Positions 55,003 through 64,000 of a stretch of DNA of 64,000 bases are shown here, in pieces; the first letter of the stretch is position 1, and every line of letters starts with the position of its first letter. The translations under genes were made by a program, and so were the position numbers. The stretch spans positions 2,807,501 to 2,871,500 of the forward strand of contig NC_080568.1 of the NCBI RefSeq assembly GCF_030253575.1, read 5' to 3'. The notes under the pieces are model-generated. The model did no database searches. It saw only the letters and a program-made list of their open reading frames with translations, and was not told the DNA's origin. The DNA is from Rhododendron vialii. Its lineage: Eukaryota > Streptophyta > Magnoliopsida > Ericales > Ericaceae.

Positions 55003-56990
55003 ATGGACCTCAACCTTAATGAGCTTCGTAGTCCTGACTTGGGGCCCAGAGATGGGTCGATTCTACGTTTACAACAGCAGCACCGCTCTCGAGAAGTTTG
55101 GGAAGCTGATGCAAGTGACATTTGGATAATGTACGTACTTCATAAACTTTAGTGTAAATTTGTCAATCTAACCCATGAATTACCAATTTATTTTAGCGCA
55201 CGCAGCCTGTGGATTCAAAAAAAGTCAGAGTTCGTAGTGCCAAGAAAAGTATACGAGCATTGCCATGGCCGTCATCCCCTATTTTAAAGTTGATACGGCA
55301 TGCCCGTTGAGAGGGCCTTTGTTCATTGCCGTTTGTGTCCATGGATTGGGGTCTCATTACGGCACTTTTGGAGCGATGGCGGCCTGAGACACACACGTTC
55401 CACTTGCAGCCTGGTGAGTCCACAATCATGCTATAAGATGTTGAGGTATTGTTAGGCATTCCAGTTGAAGGTAAACCTGTGACTGGAAATACAAACTTGA
55501 AGCCTCATGATTTGTGTAAGTGTCTATTGGGGGAACAACCTACAGAAGAGTCGGACATAAACGGGATGAAGGTCAAGGCCAGCTAGTTAAGTGATAGGTT
55601 CACTGGCCAAGTAAAGGAAGGGGCTGACCCAGAGGTTGTTACGCGCCAAGCGCGCGGCTACTTGTTGTTGCTTATGGGGGAAACTATATTTGTTGACCAT
55701 TCAGGTATTTTGCAATCGTTTGTTGAAAATATTCCAAATGTTCAACGTAGGGCTTTTATATTTGCTTCCATATGTGATTTGAAAGGTAACCAAATGAAAT
55801 AAAGTGGACAAATTATTTGGTTTTTTATGACTTCATGATACTTATATGTAGTGGTTGTTTTTAATTTTTGTACAGTCCGTTAAGAACTTTCCTCATATTT
55901 CCTATGATTGTGTGTTTATCTTCCACATAGGAGGATATGTGCACTTGGCTAACCTAGAACGTTTGGAGAACTTTGATGAAGCTGGGACGTATAGTTGGGG
56001 CAGTGGTGCTCTTGCCAATCTCTACCATAACCTATGCCATGGTTGTAAGGTTGGCACAAAACAGATTACTGGCTGCTTCATACTGTTGCAGGTTTGGGCT
56101 TGGGAGCGGTTGCCCTACCTTGCCCCAGGACGATTAGGGAAGCGTGCTCCGAAGGCTGGTGCTCCACTTATTGGATGGTAACTTCACTTCAAATTTAAGC
56201 ACAAAAGAGTTAAAAAATTAATTTTGTTCAAAACTTAACATTTGTATTATTTTTGTTGGATATTCCGTTCTTTCTTTATGTTGAACTTGTACAATTCTCA
56301 GGTGGGACGATGCATTTCATTCCCTTGACTTGCCGACCCATCTTGCAGGCGCTTACAGGTACCACCTTGACATCCAGAGACCAGATAAGATACGTACGCA
56401 AGTTTGCTTCAATACCTCTACTCTTGAACTATTTTCATGACCATCTGTCTCCCTTCTTTACAAAACATGTTGATTGCATTGAACTACTTAAAAATTAATA
56501 CCTTTACTCTTTAATTGTTTTCATGACCATTTTTCTCCCTTCTTTACAAAACATGTTGATTGCATTGAACTGCTTCGATGAATTTTTTGAACATATATTT
56601 TTGCAGGTCATTTGGACCCCATACAGTGAGGAGCTCCTTGAGTCTCTACCAGAATACTGTCGGGCTGGCAGAGCTGTCTAGCAGGCTACTATTCCCCTAA
56701 TATATTATGTTGTTTGTCAATATCACCAGCCCGAGCGAGTCATGCGCCAATTTGGTTTCCGCCAATGCATCCCCCCACCATGTCGCTCTCTAGATCCGCC
56801 ACACGGCAAAACCCTTCAAAGTGGTGTGTTAGATTGGGTCTTGAAGTACCGGATAATTATAGAAGTTTGGAATAATAGACTTAATCTAGTCGTACCGCCG
56901 GGTGATATCTACTTAGTTGAATATAATGGATGGGTGTGTCTGTATCCGACACGCGAAAACAGGAAATGGATGGGTATTGATTTATTGTAA
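55003..56990 (+). pseudogene. Decayed plant mobile domain (PMD, MAIN-like) gene with introns
   Basis: Starts with MDLNLNELRSPDLGPRDGSI. Later blocks follow the PMD pattern in order: ERWRPETHTFHLQPGE, DVEVLLGIPVEGKPVTGN, RQARGYLLLLMGETIFVD, YSWGSGALANLYHNLCHG, LLQVWAWERLPYLAPGR, RWDDAFHSLDLPTHL, TPYSEELLESLPEYCRAG, and PERVMRQFGFRQCIPPP. Introns with plausible GT/AG sites separate the blocks. Three in-frame stops interrupt conserved positions (before DVEV, after KVKAS, after GRAV). PMD proteins include Arabidopsis MAIN/MAIL1 (cell division, silencing), but most copies ride on transposons. The mudrA-like gene 2 kb downstream on the same strand suggests the transposon-borne kind. The 5' border and full exon set are approximate. 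Confidence 0.85.
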
Positions 56991-57506
56991 TGCGTGGTAC
57001 TTTGTTTGTTTTGGCAAGTAGGTATTATGTATTGAATGGGTTTGAATGGTTCCAGTAGAGGCGTACTATTGCTTTTTCAATGTTATGGTCAATGGCAAGT
57101 AAGCCAATGGGTTTGAATGGTGCCACTGATTTTGGATTGATTTGTGAGACAATGGGAAGCAGATATATGCATTGAATATTATGTGTTGAAACTATCATTT
57201 TTGTTGAAACTGTGTTGAAGCATGTATATGCAAGTACGCCAATGTGTAGACTGTTTTTATGTTTTTTATTTTGGAAAAAACGTGAAACTGTTTGTTTGGC
57301 CAAGTAGTGAGTGTAGGCCGAATGATAGAAAACACATACTGCGACAATCCACATTGTCACAGCCCGACTCATTCTTTTTGTTTTGATGTTTTAGTTTAGT
57401 TTTCAGCTTTTACCATCTTGTGAATTACAAAAAATCATATATTGGATCTTTGATGTTGATTTTTGTGGACTTTTGGTTGTTTTGAGCCATTTTGGACCCA
57501 GCTAGT
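56991..57506. other. Spacer between PMD gene and coiled-coil fragment
   Basis: The words gaatgggtttgaatggt and ccaatgggtttgaatggt (about 57033 and 57103) are direct repeats. No gene is recognised. Confidence 0.4.
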
Positions 57507-57699
57507 TGAGCTGCAATCCTAAGTTCAAGCCTCTATGGAAGCTGTCCCCGTGAAGGGGAAAGCCCTTCAAAAGATGAATTTGAAGCAATGATAATTAGGA
57601 TAGCTGAAATGGAGAAGTTAGAGAAAATGGAAACGGAAAAAGTGGAACTGGAGTTGGCTTTAACTGAAAACCAAGATCAACTTAAAGCAAGTACTGCCT
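57507..57699 (+). pseudogene. Coiled-coil exon fragment resembling filament-like plant protein (DUF869)
   Basis: The plus-strand frame reads SPSKDEFEAMIIRIAEMEKL then EKMETEKVELELALTENQDQ and LKAS, a heptad-type coiled coil. The pattern EF..M..RI.EME, EK.ELE.AL.E.Q.QL is the one I associate with FPP/DUF869 proteins, which bind microtubule-associated partners. A stop lies upstream in the QS-VQASMEAVPVKGK segment. Only about 55 codons remain. It sits between the PMD gene and the repeat array, so it is probably captured cargo. Confidence 0.5.
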
Positions 57700-58033
57700 A
57701 TTATTTTTTACTGTAGATCCTCAAAAGTTGAATTAGTAGTAACCACACCTTCCTGGTAGGTCCTTGGGACTGCTATTAGTATAAGAGTCCTTGCTTCTTC
57801 ATTTTTTAGTTTTTGGCCTATGGACCTTTAAACGTTTTTGAACTTTTGGATTCTGCCGATTTGTACTAGGAGTAGTAATGATTGGATGTGCTTACTGCTA
57901 CTTTGGTTTTACCTGTTGTAGGAGGATATCCGTCTCCACTAAATTATCATTTTTTCCCAAAATCCTGCTGCATGTACGTACTTCTTTTATTTTTGCATTT
58001 GTAAATTTTGTGTGAAACTTTTATGACCTATCG

Positions 58034-58243
58034 ATTCGTCTCGACAAGAGAAATCAAGAAAGTAAAAAATTTGAATCAAAACTCATAATTTTTTGAATAA
58101 AGACAAATGCGAGTCAAAAAAATAATTTTTGGGAACTTATTCTTTTGTCTTTAAAAAAAAATTACAGTATTCGTTTCAACTAAATTTTTTATACTTGTTT
58201 GATTCCTCTCGCTGAGACGAATCAACAAAAAATTGACGCTAAA
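58034..58243. repeat. Inverted-repeat MITE related to 27059-27378
   Basis: The arm gattcgtctcgacaagagaa with tcaagaaagtaaaaaattt is mirrored by aaattttttatacttgtttga with ttcctctcgctgagacgaatc. The inner part shares gagagaaatc...aaaaagtaaaaaa with the 27-kb element, so they belong to one family. Outer ends are not clear. Confidence 0.65.
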
Positions 58244-58398
58244 CTAAGAAACGCAAAAAAAAAAATTGGTATAAAGACAAAAATAAATTACTATTTCACT
58301 TTTAAAGCTCAATCCACCCTAAGACCGAACCGGCCTATGAATAGACTGTTTGTTCCCAAATGAATGTTGTCAGGCCGTATTGGCCGGACTACCCAAGC

Positions 58399-58704
58399 CA
58401 AATGGCTCTACCAAAGTAGAGCCATTTGAAGTGGTGCTGTCTTTATGGAGTGGAGCCATTTTAAGTGGCGCTACCATTATTGGGTGGAGGTCCCAATGGA
58501 ATCTTGCAGGCCGTACGGGTAGAGCCATTTGAAGTGGCTATACCAAAGTAGATCCATTTGACATGGCGCTATCCTTATCGAGTAGAGCCAGTTTAAGTGG
58601 CGCTATCATTATTCGGTGGAGGTCCCGATGGAATCTTGTGCAGGTTGTACAGGTAGAGCCATTTGAAGTGGCGCTACATAAGAAGAGCCATTTCAAGAGG
58701 CGCT
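58399..58704 (+). repeat. Array of seven 21-bp quasi-palindromes
   Basis: Sites start at 58418, 58452, 58521, 58550, 58584, 58655 and 58684. Each is 21 bp: a left half near agagccattt, one central base, and a right half near aagtggcgct, which are imperfect inverted copies. An inverted half site lies at 58400-58410. Start-to-start distances are 34, 69, 29, 34, 71, 29, so the array is a ~133-bp higher-order unit repeated about twice; tggaggtccc...atggaatcttg also occurs twice (58484, 58617). It lies just upstream of the mudrA-like gene and is non-coding. Confidence 0.85.
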
Positions 58705-58910
58705 ACCTTGACTGGGCCCCATGCACGGACCGGCCCAGTTTGACTCGAATCTTGCCAGCCATCAATCTGCACGAGCAATGTCTTCAATAAAGCTACTTAG
58801 ATAGGCGTTAATTGACTGAACAAAATGCTAACTCCCTATAAATCATTTATGTCAACTCCAGAGCAAATTTAGACACAACGTGAACTACAAATTTGTTCTT
58901 CCATAAAAAA

Positions 58911-61560
58911 TGAGCGGGTTCAAACCCTATGCACGTATTGGTTTACATATGTGGGCATGTTGTCCAACAACCAAACGGCCTGTCCTACGTCAGTGGTAGG
59001 ACAATCCCCTTATCAATTGTGAGAGGGATAACTCTTAACGAATTGCAAGAGATGATCTGGAATGCAGCAGTATGCCAGCAACAGTGATGAAAATAACATA
59101 CCTATTCCCAATTATGAGCTATCCTCATGCAACATACCAATACGCGGCAGTTGATGTCGTGGATGATAGTAGCATCGGAATTATGTTTGATATATCTGAA
59201 AAAATCACCGACTACACCCCCGTTTTGTTCACAGCAATAATGGATGCCATAGGTAGCCAAGCAAATGAAAGTGTCGTTCACCATCATTCGAGTCATCGGT
59301 CGCAACGATAATCGCGGCCAAATATTTCGCAACACCGACGAAATGACAACACTTTCATTCAAAACGAGGAGAATTTTGAAGACGTTGACGAGGAACGTAT
59401 CATACATGAGGAAGTACACGATGACATTACAGACATTGAAGCATTTGAGATGCATATTAGAGACATTGACGAGGCCTCGCAGAGCTTGGAGGAAGATGTT
59501 GATGCAGGATTAGAGGTCAACAAAGGCGAACAAGACCCAATAGGGATGTTCGAAAAGCCATCCACCATGATGACACAAGACACATGGACCAACCTCGTCG
59601 ACCCTAGTCCACCAATGCCAACGAGTAGTCACGTTGGGTGAGACGGGATGTCTGAGCTTTTCGAGGGACAGGTATTTTTTAAAGATAACTCTCCCACTTT
59701 ATATTTCATCATACACTCCATACGTAAAATATGGTATTCATTAAAAACATTACATTCTCTTACCTTTATCGATTTTTTTTTTTGCAGATGTTCTTTTCGA
59801 AGCTTAAGGTTAAAAATACAGTGAAAAAACATAGCATGGACAAGAATTATGTGGCAAAGACAGAACAGTCCACAACCCGTTTGTTGGTCTACAAATGCGC
59901 AAACCAAAACCCATGCTTGTGGCAACTTCGAGCAATAAGGAAGCCGGATCAGGATGTCTGGAAAATTACGCGATATGCAGGATCCCACAGTTGCTTGGCT
60001 TTCAATGTCACCACAGATCGTCAGATGCTTGACGCTCGCTACATTGCAAATATGATTATGTCAACCGTGGAAGCAGACCCAAGTACGAAGGTCAAGGCTT
60101 TTCAAGCAGAGGTAAAAGATAAGTGTGACGGTTACTACCCATCGTATGCAAAGATATGGGCTGCAAAGTAAATGGCTATAGCAGCCATTTACGGTGACTG
60201 GGAAGAATCATTTGCGGAACTCCCTCAATACCTGGAAGCTATTAAAGAGAGGAATTCGGGTACTCAAATCCATATCATAACAAAGGAGACAGGCAGACTG
60301 AGACATGTTATATTTAATGCTGTGTTTTGGGCTTTTGGACTCGCCATTGAAGGATTCAAGCATTGTCGCCCAGTAATTAGTGTTGATGGTACTTTTTTGA
60401 TAGGAAAATACAAGGGAACGTTGCTTGTTGCTGTAAGTCTGGATGCTGAGAATCAAATCTTCCCTATTGCATTTGCCGTCTTCGAGAAGGAGAACAAGGA
60501 AAATTGGGGTGGTTCCTCGATTGCATAAGGTTTTATGTTACTCAATGTCAAGACTTGTGTCTCATTTCAGACAGGCACTCAGGCCTTTTTCATATCTCAA
60601 AGGTGCTCCACAATGGAGACCCCCAATGGCGTACCATAGATACTGCACCCGCCACTTGGGGGTAAACTACATACAGAGGTACAATAAAACTGTGGGCGAC
60701 CAAGTCAAATTAGCAGCTTGTGAAATACAAGTTCGAAAGTTTAAGATTGAGCTGCAAAAACTTCAAAGGTTTTCCGACGGTGCAGTAAATAAGGATCTTG
60801 AGGAGCTACCCCTACGTAAGTGGTCTTATGCACACGATGGGGGTAGGCGATATGGATCGCGTACTACAAACCTATCTGAGAGCTTTAATGGGGTCCTTAA
60901 GGAAGCCAGACACCTCCCCATAGTGGCCACAATTAGGACGACATTCTATAAATGTGTTACGTATTTCAACGACTATGTCGTTAAAGCAAGGGAGGGGATC
61001 GGATCAGGTAAAACATTTAGCAAATTCGCAACGGAAAAGTACGATGAATGGAGGATGAGAGCAAGAAGGCATGAAGTGATTGAGTTTGACAGAGAGACGG
61101 GAATCTACGAGGTGCGAACTCCAATGAATCCAACTAGCCCATATAAAGGAAATCACAGGCACACAGTACACTTCAATGACCAAATGTGTACTTGTAACAG
61201 GATGCAACAATGGAGGATGCTGTGCTCACATGTGATTGCAGTGTGTAACAGAATGGCCATGGACCCTACACGATTCATATGCAATGTTTGGAGGCGTGAC
61301 TCAAACATAGCCATATATAGCTCTGAAACGTTCGTACCGTTGCGTGACAAACCGTATTGGCCTTCCTACGATGGGCCAATAATTCATCCTGATGAAGAAC
61401 ATCTTAGGGGTTGAGGACGTCCACAAGTAAATCGATTTCGAAATGAGATGGATATGATGGATCGGCTTGAGGCGCAACCATTACACAAATAGTCTTGTAC
61501 CTTATGTGGTGGACATGGGCATAACAAGCGAAAATGTTTAAAGAGGGGAGAAGCGTCATC
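58911..61560 (+). mobile_element. MULE (mudrA-like) transposase locus, decayed
   Basis: N-terminal blocks NGLSYVSGRTIPLSIVRGIT and YAAVDVVDDSSIGIMFDISE come first, then an acidic stretch. A MuDR DNA-binding block from about 59790 follows (FFSKLKVKNTVKKHSMDKNY, NQNPCLWQLRAIRK, ITRYAGSHSC), then the transposase core: CRPVISVDGTFLIGKYKGTL, LDAENQIFPIAFAVFEKEN and, one frame over, LISDRHSGLFH, then YCTRHLGVNYIQRYN. A SWIM-type finger (CTCNRMQQWRMLCSHVIAVC) and a zinc knuckle CTLCGGHGHNKRKC close it. The two Asp motifs are visible (VDGTF, SDRH). I count three stops between domain blocks (near 60170, 61412 and 61489) and at least three frame changes. No terminal inverted repeats or 9-bp duplication were identified, so the outer borders are unknown. 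Confidence 0.88.
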
Positions 61561-61908
61561 TTCAGTAGCAAATATGTTACTTGTAATGTTTAAAACTATG
61601 CATCTGTTTGACTTTTCAATTGCTAAAATGGATCTGTAACTTGTAATGTTCAATTTTTATTTTCTTTCATGGAAGTTGAGGATAAGTATTGTTGTTAGAG
61701 CTATGTAATGCGAAGTTATGATGGTTATTAGTTTTTGTAGCGCTTAAGTGTTCAATTGTTAAATTGTTGTTTAAAATAACAAAATCAGTATCACATAATT
61801 GAAGGAAGTTAACATTGTAATGAGGTTTTTGAAATAAATTAGAGAAAGTTAACTATATTTAACAAGTGATAATTAGAATTTTTCAGTAGCAAAACAAACA
61901 TACACGAT
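61561..61908. other. Spacer between MULE and solo LTR
   Basis: AT-rich. Two copies of cttgtaatgtt with gcatctgtttgacttttcaattgc and tggatct context around 61583-61650 hint at a small repeat. No gene. Confidence 0.4.
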
Positions 61909-62688
61909 TGTAGGGAGGTGTTCCCGAACAGATACATCTAGTTGCCGAACACGTGATGTATAAGAACACGTGAAAGATTGGACAGGGCTGATCGCCGAAC
62001 AGTGCATTGAATGGAAGTAAAGGCTAAATAACATGAGAAGTCGTTGGTGTAAACTAACTGTTCGGCAGATAGAGACATTCTGATTACATTCGACCAAGTG
62101 ATATGTGAAGTAGCTGGTCCAGGCAGACTGTTCGGCTACGATACAGCCAAACAAGGAAAGAGCTCTAATCAAGAGCAATAGCAGAGGAAATACTATGGAA
62201 GATTCCAGAGTAGTCGTGGATGATATCCCAAGAATATAGGATCTGAGAAAGATACCCAATGAGAATGAGATGTTTGGCTTTTAATGGAAAAGAATCATAA
62301 AAGGACTCTTTGATAATGAACCGATAAGGAAAACGAGAATCCTTGATATCCAGGGTTTCCTACACGAAAAAGGAATCCTAGGGCGACAGGAATGCTTGGG
62401 CAACAAGCATACGCAAATCTATAAATATGAGGTAAACCTAGAGGTGAAAGGTACGCAATACTTTGCATTATTCGATATTTCCTACTGATAATTAGGGTCT
62501 TTTCATTAGTACGTGATACTAATTTTGCCATCGGAGGGCCTTTGCCACGAGAGGCAAAGGTGCACTCACCCCCTGTCTATTTTTGCAGATTAGGATTCCG
62601 ACGACGAATTAGGGTTCCTTTGAAAAGGCACGAATTAGCCATTGCAATCCAATTGATCCGAAGCATCAATTGTTTTCATCCCCCTACA
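61909..62688. mobile_element. Solo LTR of an LTR retrotransposon (fossil)
   Basis: It begins TGTAGGGAGG and ends CCCCCTACA (TG...CA with a 7-bp inverted end). The 5-bp target duplication ACGAT is perfect (61904-61908 and 62689-62693). Length is 780 bp. A TATA-like ctataaatatg lies near 62419, and the downstream catcggagggcctttgcc type wording is familiar from plant LTRs. No internal region remains. It is unrelated to the LTR at 28715-30698. The perfect duplication argues for a fairly recent insertion; family unresolved. Confidence 0.88.
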
Positions 62689-62693
62689 ACGAT

Positions 62694-63053
62694 GCGTAGC
62701 AAAATCATGACAATGTGGAGTGAAAGGTTAATATTTTGAATAATACATTTCAAATGTGACAAAAAGACAAAAATAGTGTAATTGAAATAATGCATTTCAA
62801 CTGTGAAAACAAACCATTGAACAGTGTATTTGCAGAAATGTGAAGTCAGTCACGGGTTTGCATTGATTGATCAGAAATTAATGTCATTGTGTGGTCTACG
62901 TCTTGGCATCTATTCCAGGAGTATTGGATTCCAATAATTTCCCAACGAATATGGACACATAATTTATTTCAATTTTATGTGTATAGAAAGGAGATACAAG
63001 AACCAGTCTTGCAATTTCATCTTTTCATTATATGGCATATAGCTAGCTATTAG
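62694..63053. other. Spacer, possible intron
   Basis: AT-rich. The word atacatttcaa.tgtgacaaa/aatgcatttcaactgtgaaaa is repeated (62742, 62790). It ends in a possible acceptor (gctattag) before the next open frame. Confidence 0.35.
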
Positions 63054-63486
63054 GTACACAGTGCGTGATATATTTCAAACAACGGGTCGTCATTGGCACC
63101 TTGATGACGATTTTGAATACCCTTTGAACCCAAACATGCGATACACACCCATCGTCTGTAGAGAAATACAACGTGAGTATCAATGCCGACTTGAACAATA
63201 TAAAGTTCTAAAATTCGACTGCCGGACTTTCAACATTCCAATTCCATGTTGTCGAGCAGTTGACATGTCAATTGATACTCCTCAGTTGTTGCAAAGAGCC
63301 TTGCATCATTTTCGTGAAGAAGTGAACTGCATGCAAATGCATTTGCAACGACATCACTATCGATTCTTAGCAAATGAACAAAGAGATGAAGGATTAATGG
63401 GTGAAGCTCCTTTTTATATGGAGGCTAGTATGAACGAAGATATTCAATCCGACATCGAGATGTCAGACGAAGATCAAGAACCATGA
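63054..63486 (+). CDS. Unknown protein, probable last exon
   Basis: An open frame follows a possible acceptor at 63053 and ends at a TGA at 63484-63486. It reads VRDIFQTTGRHWHLDDDFEY, LNPNMRYTPIVCREIQREYQ, CRLEQYKVLKFDCRTFNIPI and LLQRALHHFREEVNCMQMHL, and ends in an acidic tail EMSDEDQEP. Composition (balanced charge, His/Gln-rich helix, acidic end) looks coding. No ATG starts it and no upstream exon was found. I do not recognise the family. Its tail resembles the minus-strand frame at 63889-64000, so the two could belong to one transposon-associated family. Confidence 0.45.
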
Positions 63487-63888
63487 ATGTGGGATCATTG
63501 GAAGATCAACAACCATTGGAACTCTAAGTTTCTTTAATTCTGTCATCCATTTCATATTGTATCTTAGTGTCATTATTGAAGATTTTATTTTGTTACAGTA
63601 TCATCTTGATGTAACTATTGCAACTACTTTTTAATTCATATTTTTTCTTATCAAGCCATTGAGAGTGATTAGTTATAAATTATATTTTTCATGACGATAC
63701 AAAAATAACTAAATTTAAGTGATATTTATTATCTGCATTGATGGAATCACAACAACATTAACATACTTGACATAAATTAATACATCAATAGTTCATACTT
63801 AACATAGAAAGGACAAATCACTTAACATACTTAATGCATGTCCAATACATAACTTCAAATACCTAACACAGAACCAATAATGGGAGAT
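63487..63888. other. Convergent spacer at window end
   Basis: AT-rich, with cttaacatacttaatgcatg and repeated acatactt/aacata words at 63760-63870. It would hold the 3' UTRs of the two flanking frames. No other feature. Confidence 0.4.
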
Positions 63889-64000
63889 CTACATGTCCTC
63901 ATCAGACATAGTATAGTCAGATAGATATTTCTCATTATTCAAAGCGTTGTTACGTTCATTTTCCGTTAGTTCTCGCTGATTTGCCTCAGCCATCTCTGTT
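63889..64000 (-). CDS. C-terminal end of an unknown protein, cut by the window
   Basis: The minus-strand frame is open from the window edge and reads TEMAEANQRELTENERNNAL then NNEKYLSDYTMSDEDM and a stop at 63891-63889. It is acidic and ends SDYTMSDEDM, close to SDIEMSDEDQEP at the end of the plus-strand frame that stops at 63486. Too short to classify; 5' part lies outside the window. Confidence 0.4.
   Translation of the reverse strand, partial: TEMAEANQRELTENERNNALNNEKYLSDYTMSDEDM

Noticed and set aside
28715-62688. The two LTRs as ends of one giant retrotransposon
   Set aside because: They differ in length and sequence, and each has its own perfect 5-bp target duplication.

Overview
The window is nuclear DNA from a flowering plant, most likely a eudicot. 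Intron-bearing SWEET and receptor-like cytoplasmic kinase genes, an F-box/DUF295 gene, a plant mobile domain (PMD) locus, L1-type LINEs, MULEs, many AT-rich MITEs and long CT/GA microsatellites all point that way. I cannot name the species from sequence alone. Intergenic DNA is AT-rich and full of transposon remains; only three protein genes look intact.

Layout. 0-6 kb: a tRNA-Gln(UUG) gene on the minus strand, then MITE- and repeat-rich DNA. 6.5-10 kb: a complete six-exon clade III SWEET sugar transporter (plus), with a TATA box directly behind a long CT tract. 10.8-15.3 kb: a complete five-exon RLCK-VII kinase closest to PBL27 (minus), convergent with the SWEET gene. 15.8-28.7 kb: no intact gene; several MITE families, a ~316-bp tandem duplication, a hAT-like element carrying a ~540-bp GGT satellite and a nested Stowaway, and a foldback element whose arms are themselves palindromic. 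28.7-30.7 kb: a solo LTR with perfect 5-bp target duplication. 32.0-33.9 kb: a recent ~0.9-kb tandem duplication with poly-C tracts. 34.3 kb: a scrap of an ABCB transporter gene. 37.0-38.25 kb: an intact single-exon F-box/DUF295 gene.

40.2-42.7 kb is a chimera of gene fragments: an intron-containing caffeic acid O-methyltransferase (COMT) piece runs directly into exons of another, unrecognised gene. 43.3-45.8 kb holds an RNase H-like fragment and a 5'-truncated LINE on the minus strand; 52-54.2 kb holds another LINE fragment on the plus strand. Between them are two SINE-like copies, a possible small two-exon gene and a locally amplified exon.

55.0-61.6 kb is the most unusual part. A decayed PMD gene, a coiled-coil exon resembling filament-like plant proteins, an array of seven 21-bp quasi-palindromes with a ~133-bp higher-order period, and a decayed mudrA-type transposase gene follow each other, the genes all on the plus strand. 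A second solo LTR (61.9-62.7 kb, perfect ACGAT duplication) and two unrecognised coding tails with similar acidic C-termini, in convergent orientation, close the window.

The intact genes are single-copy host functions (sugar efflux, immune or growth signalling, ubiquitin ligase adaptor) and do not form a pathway. The rest records repeated capture, duplication and decay of gene fragments by transposable elements.
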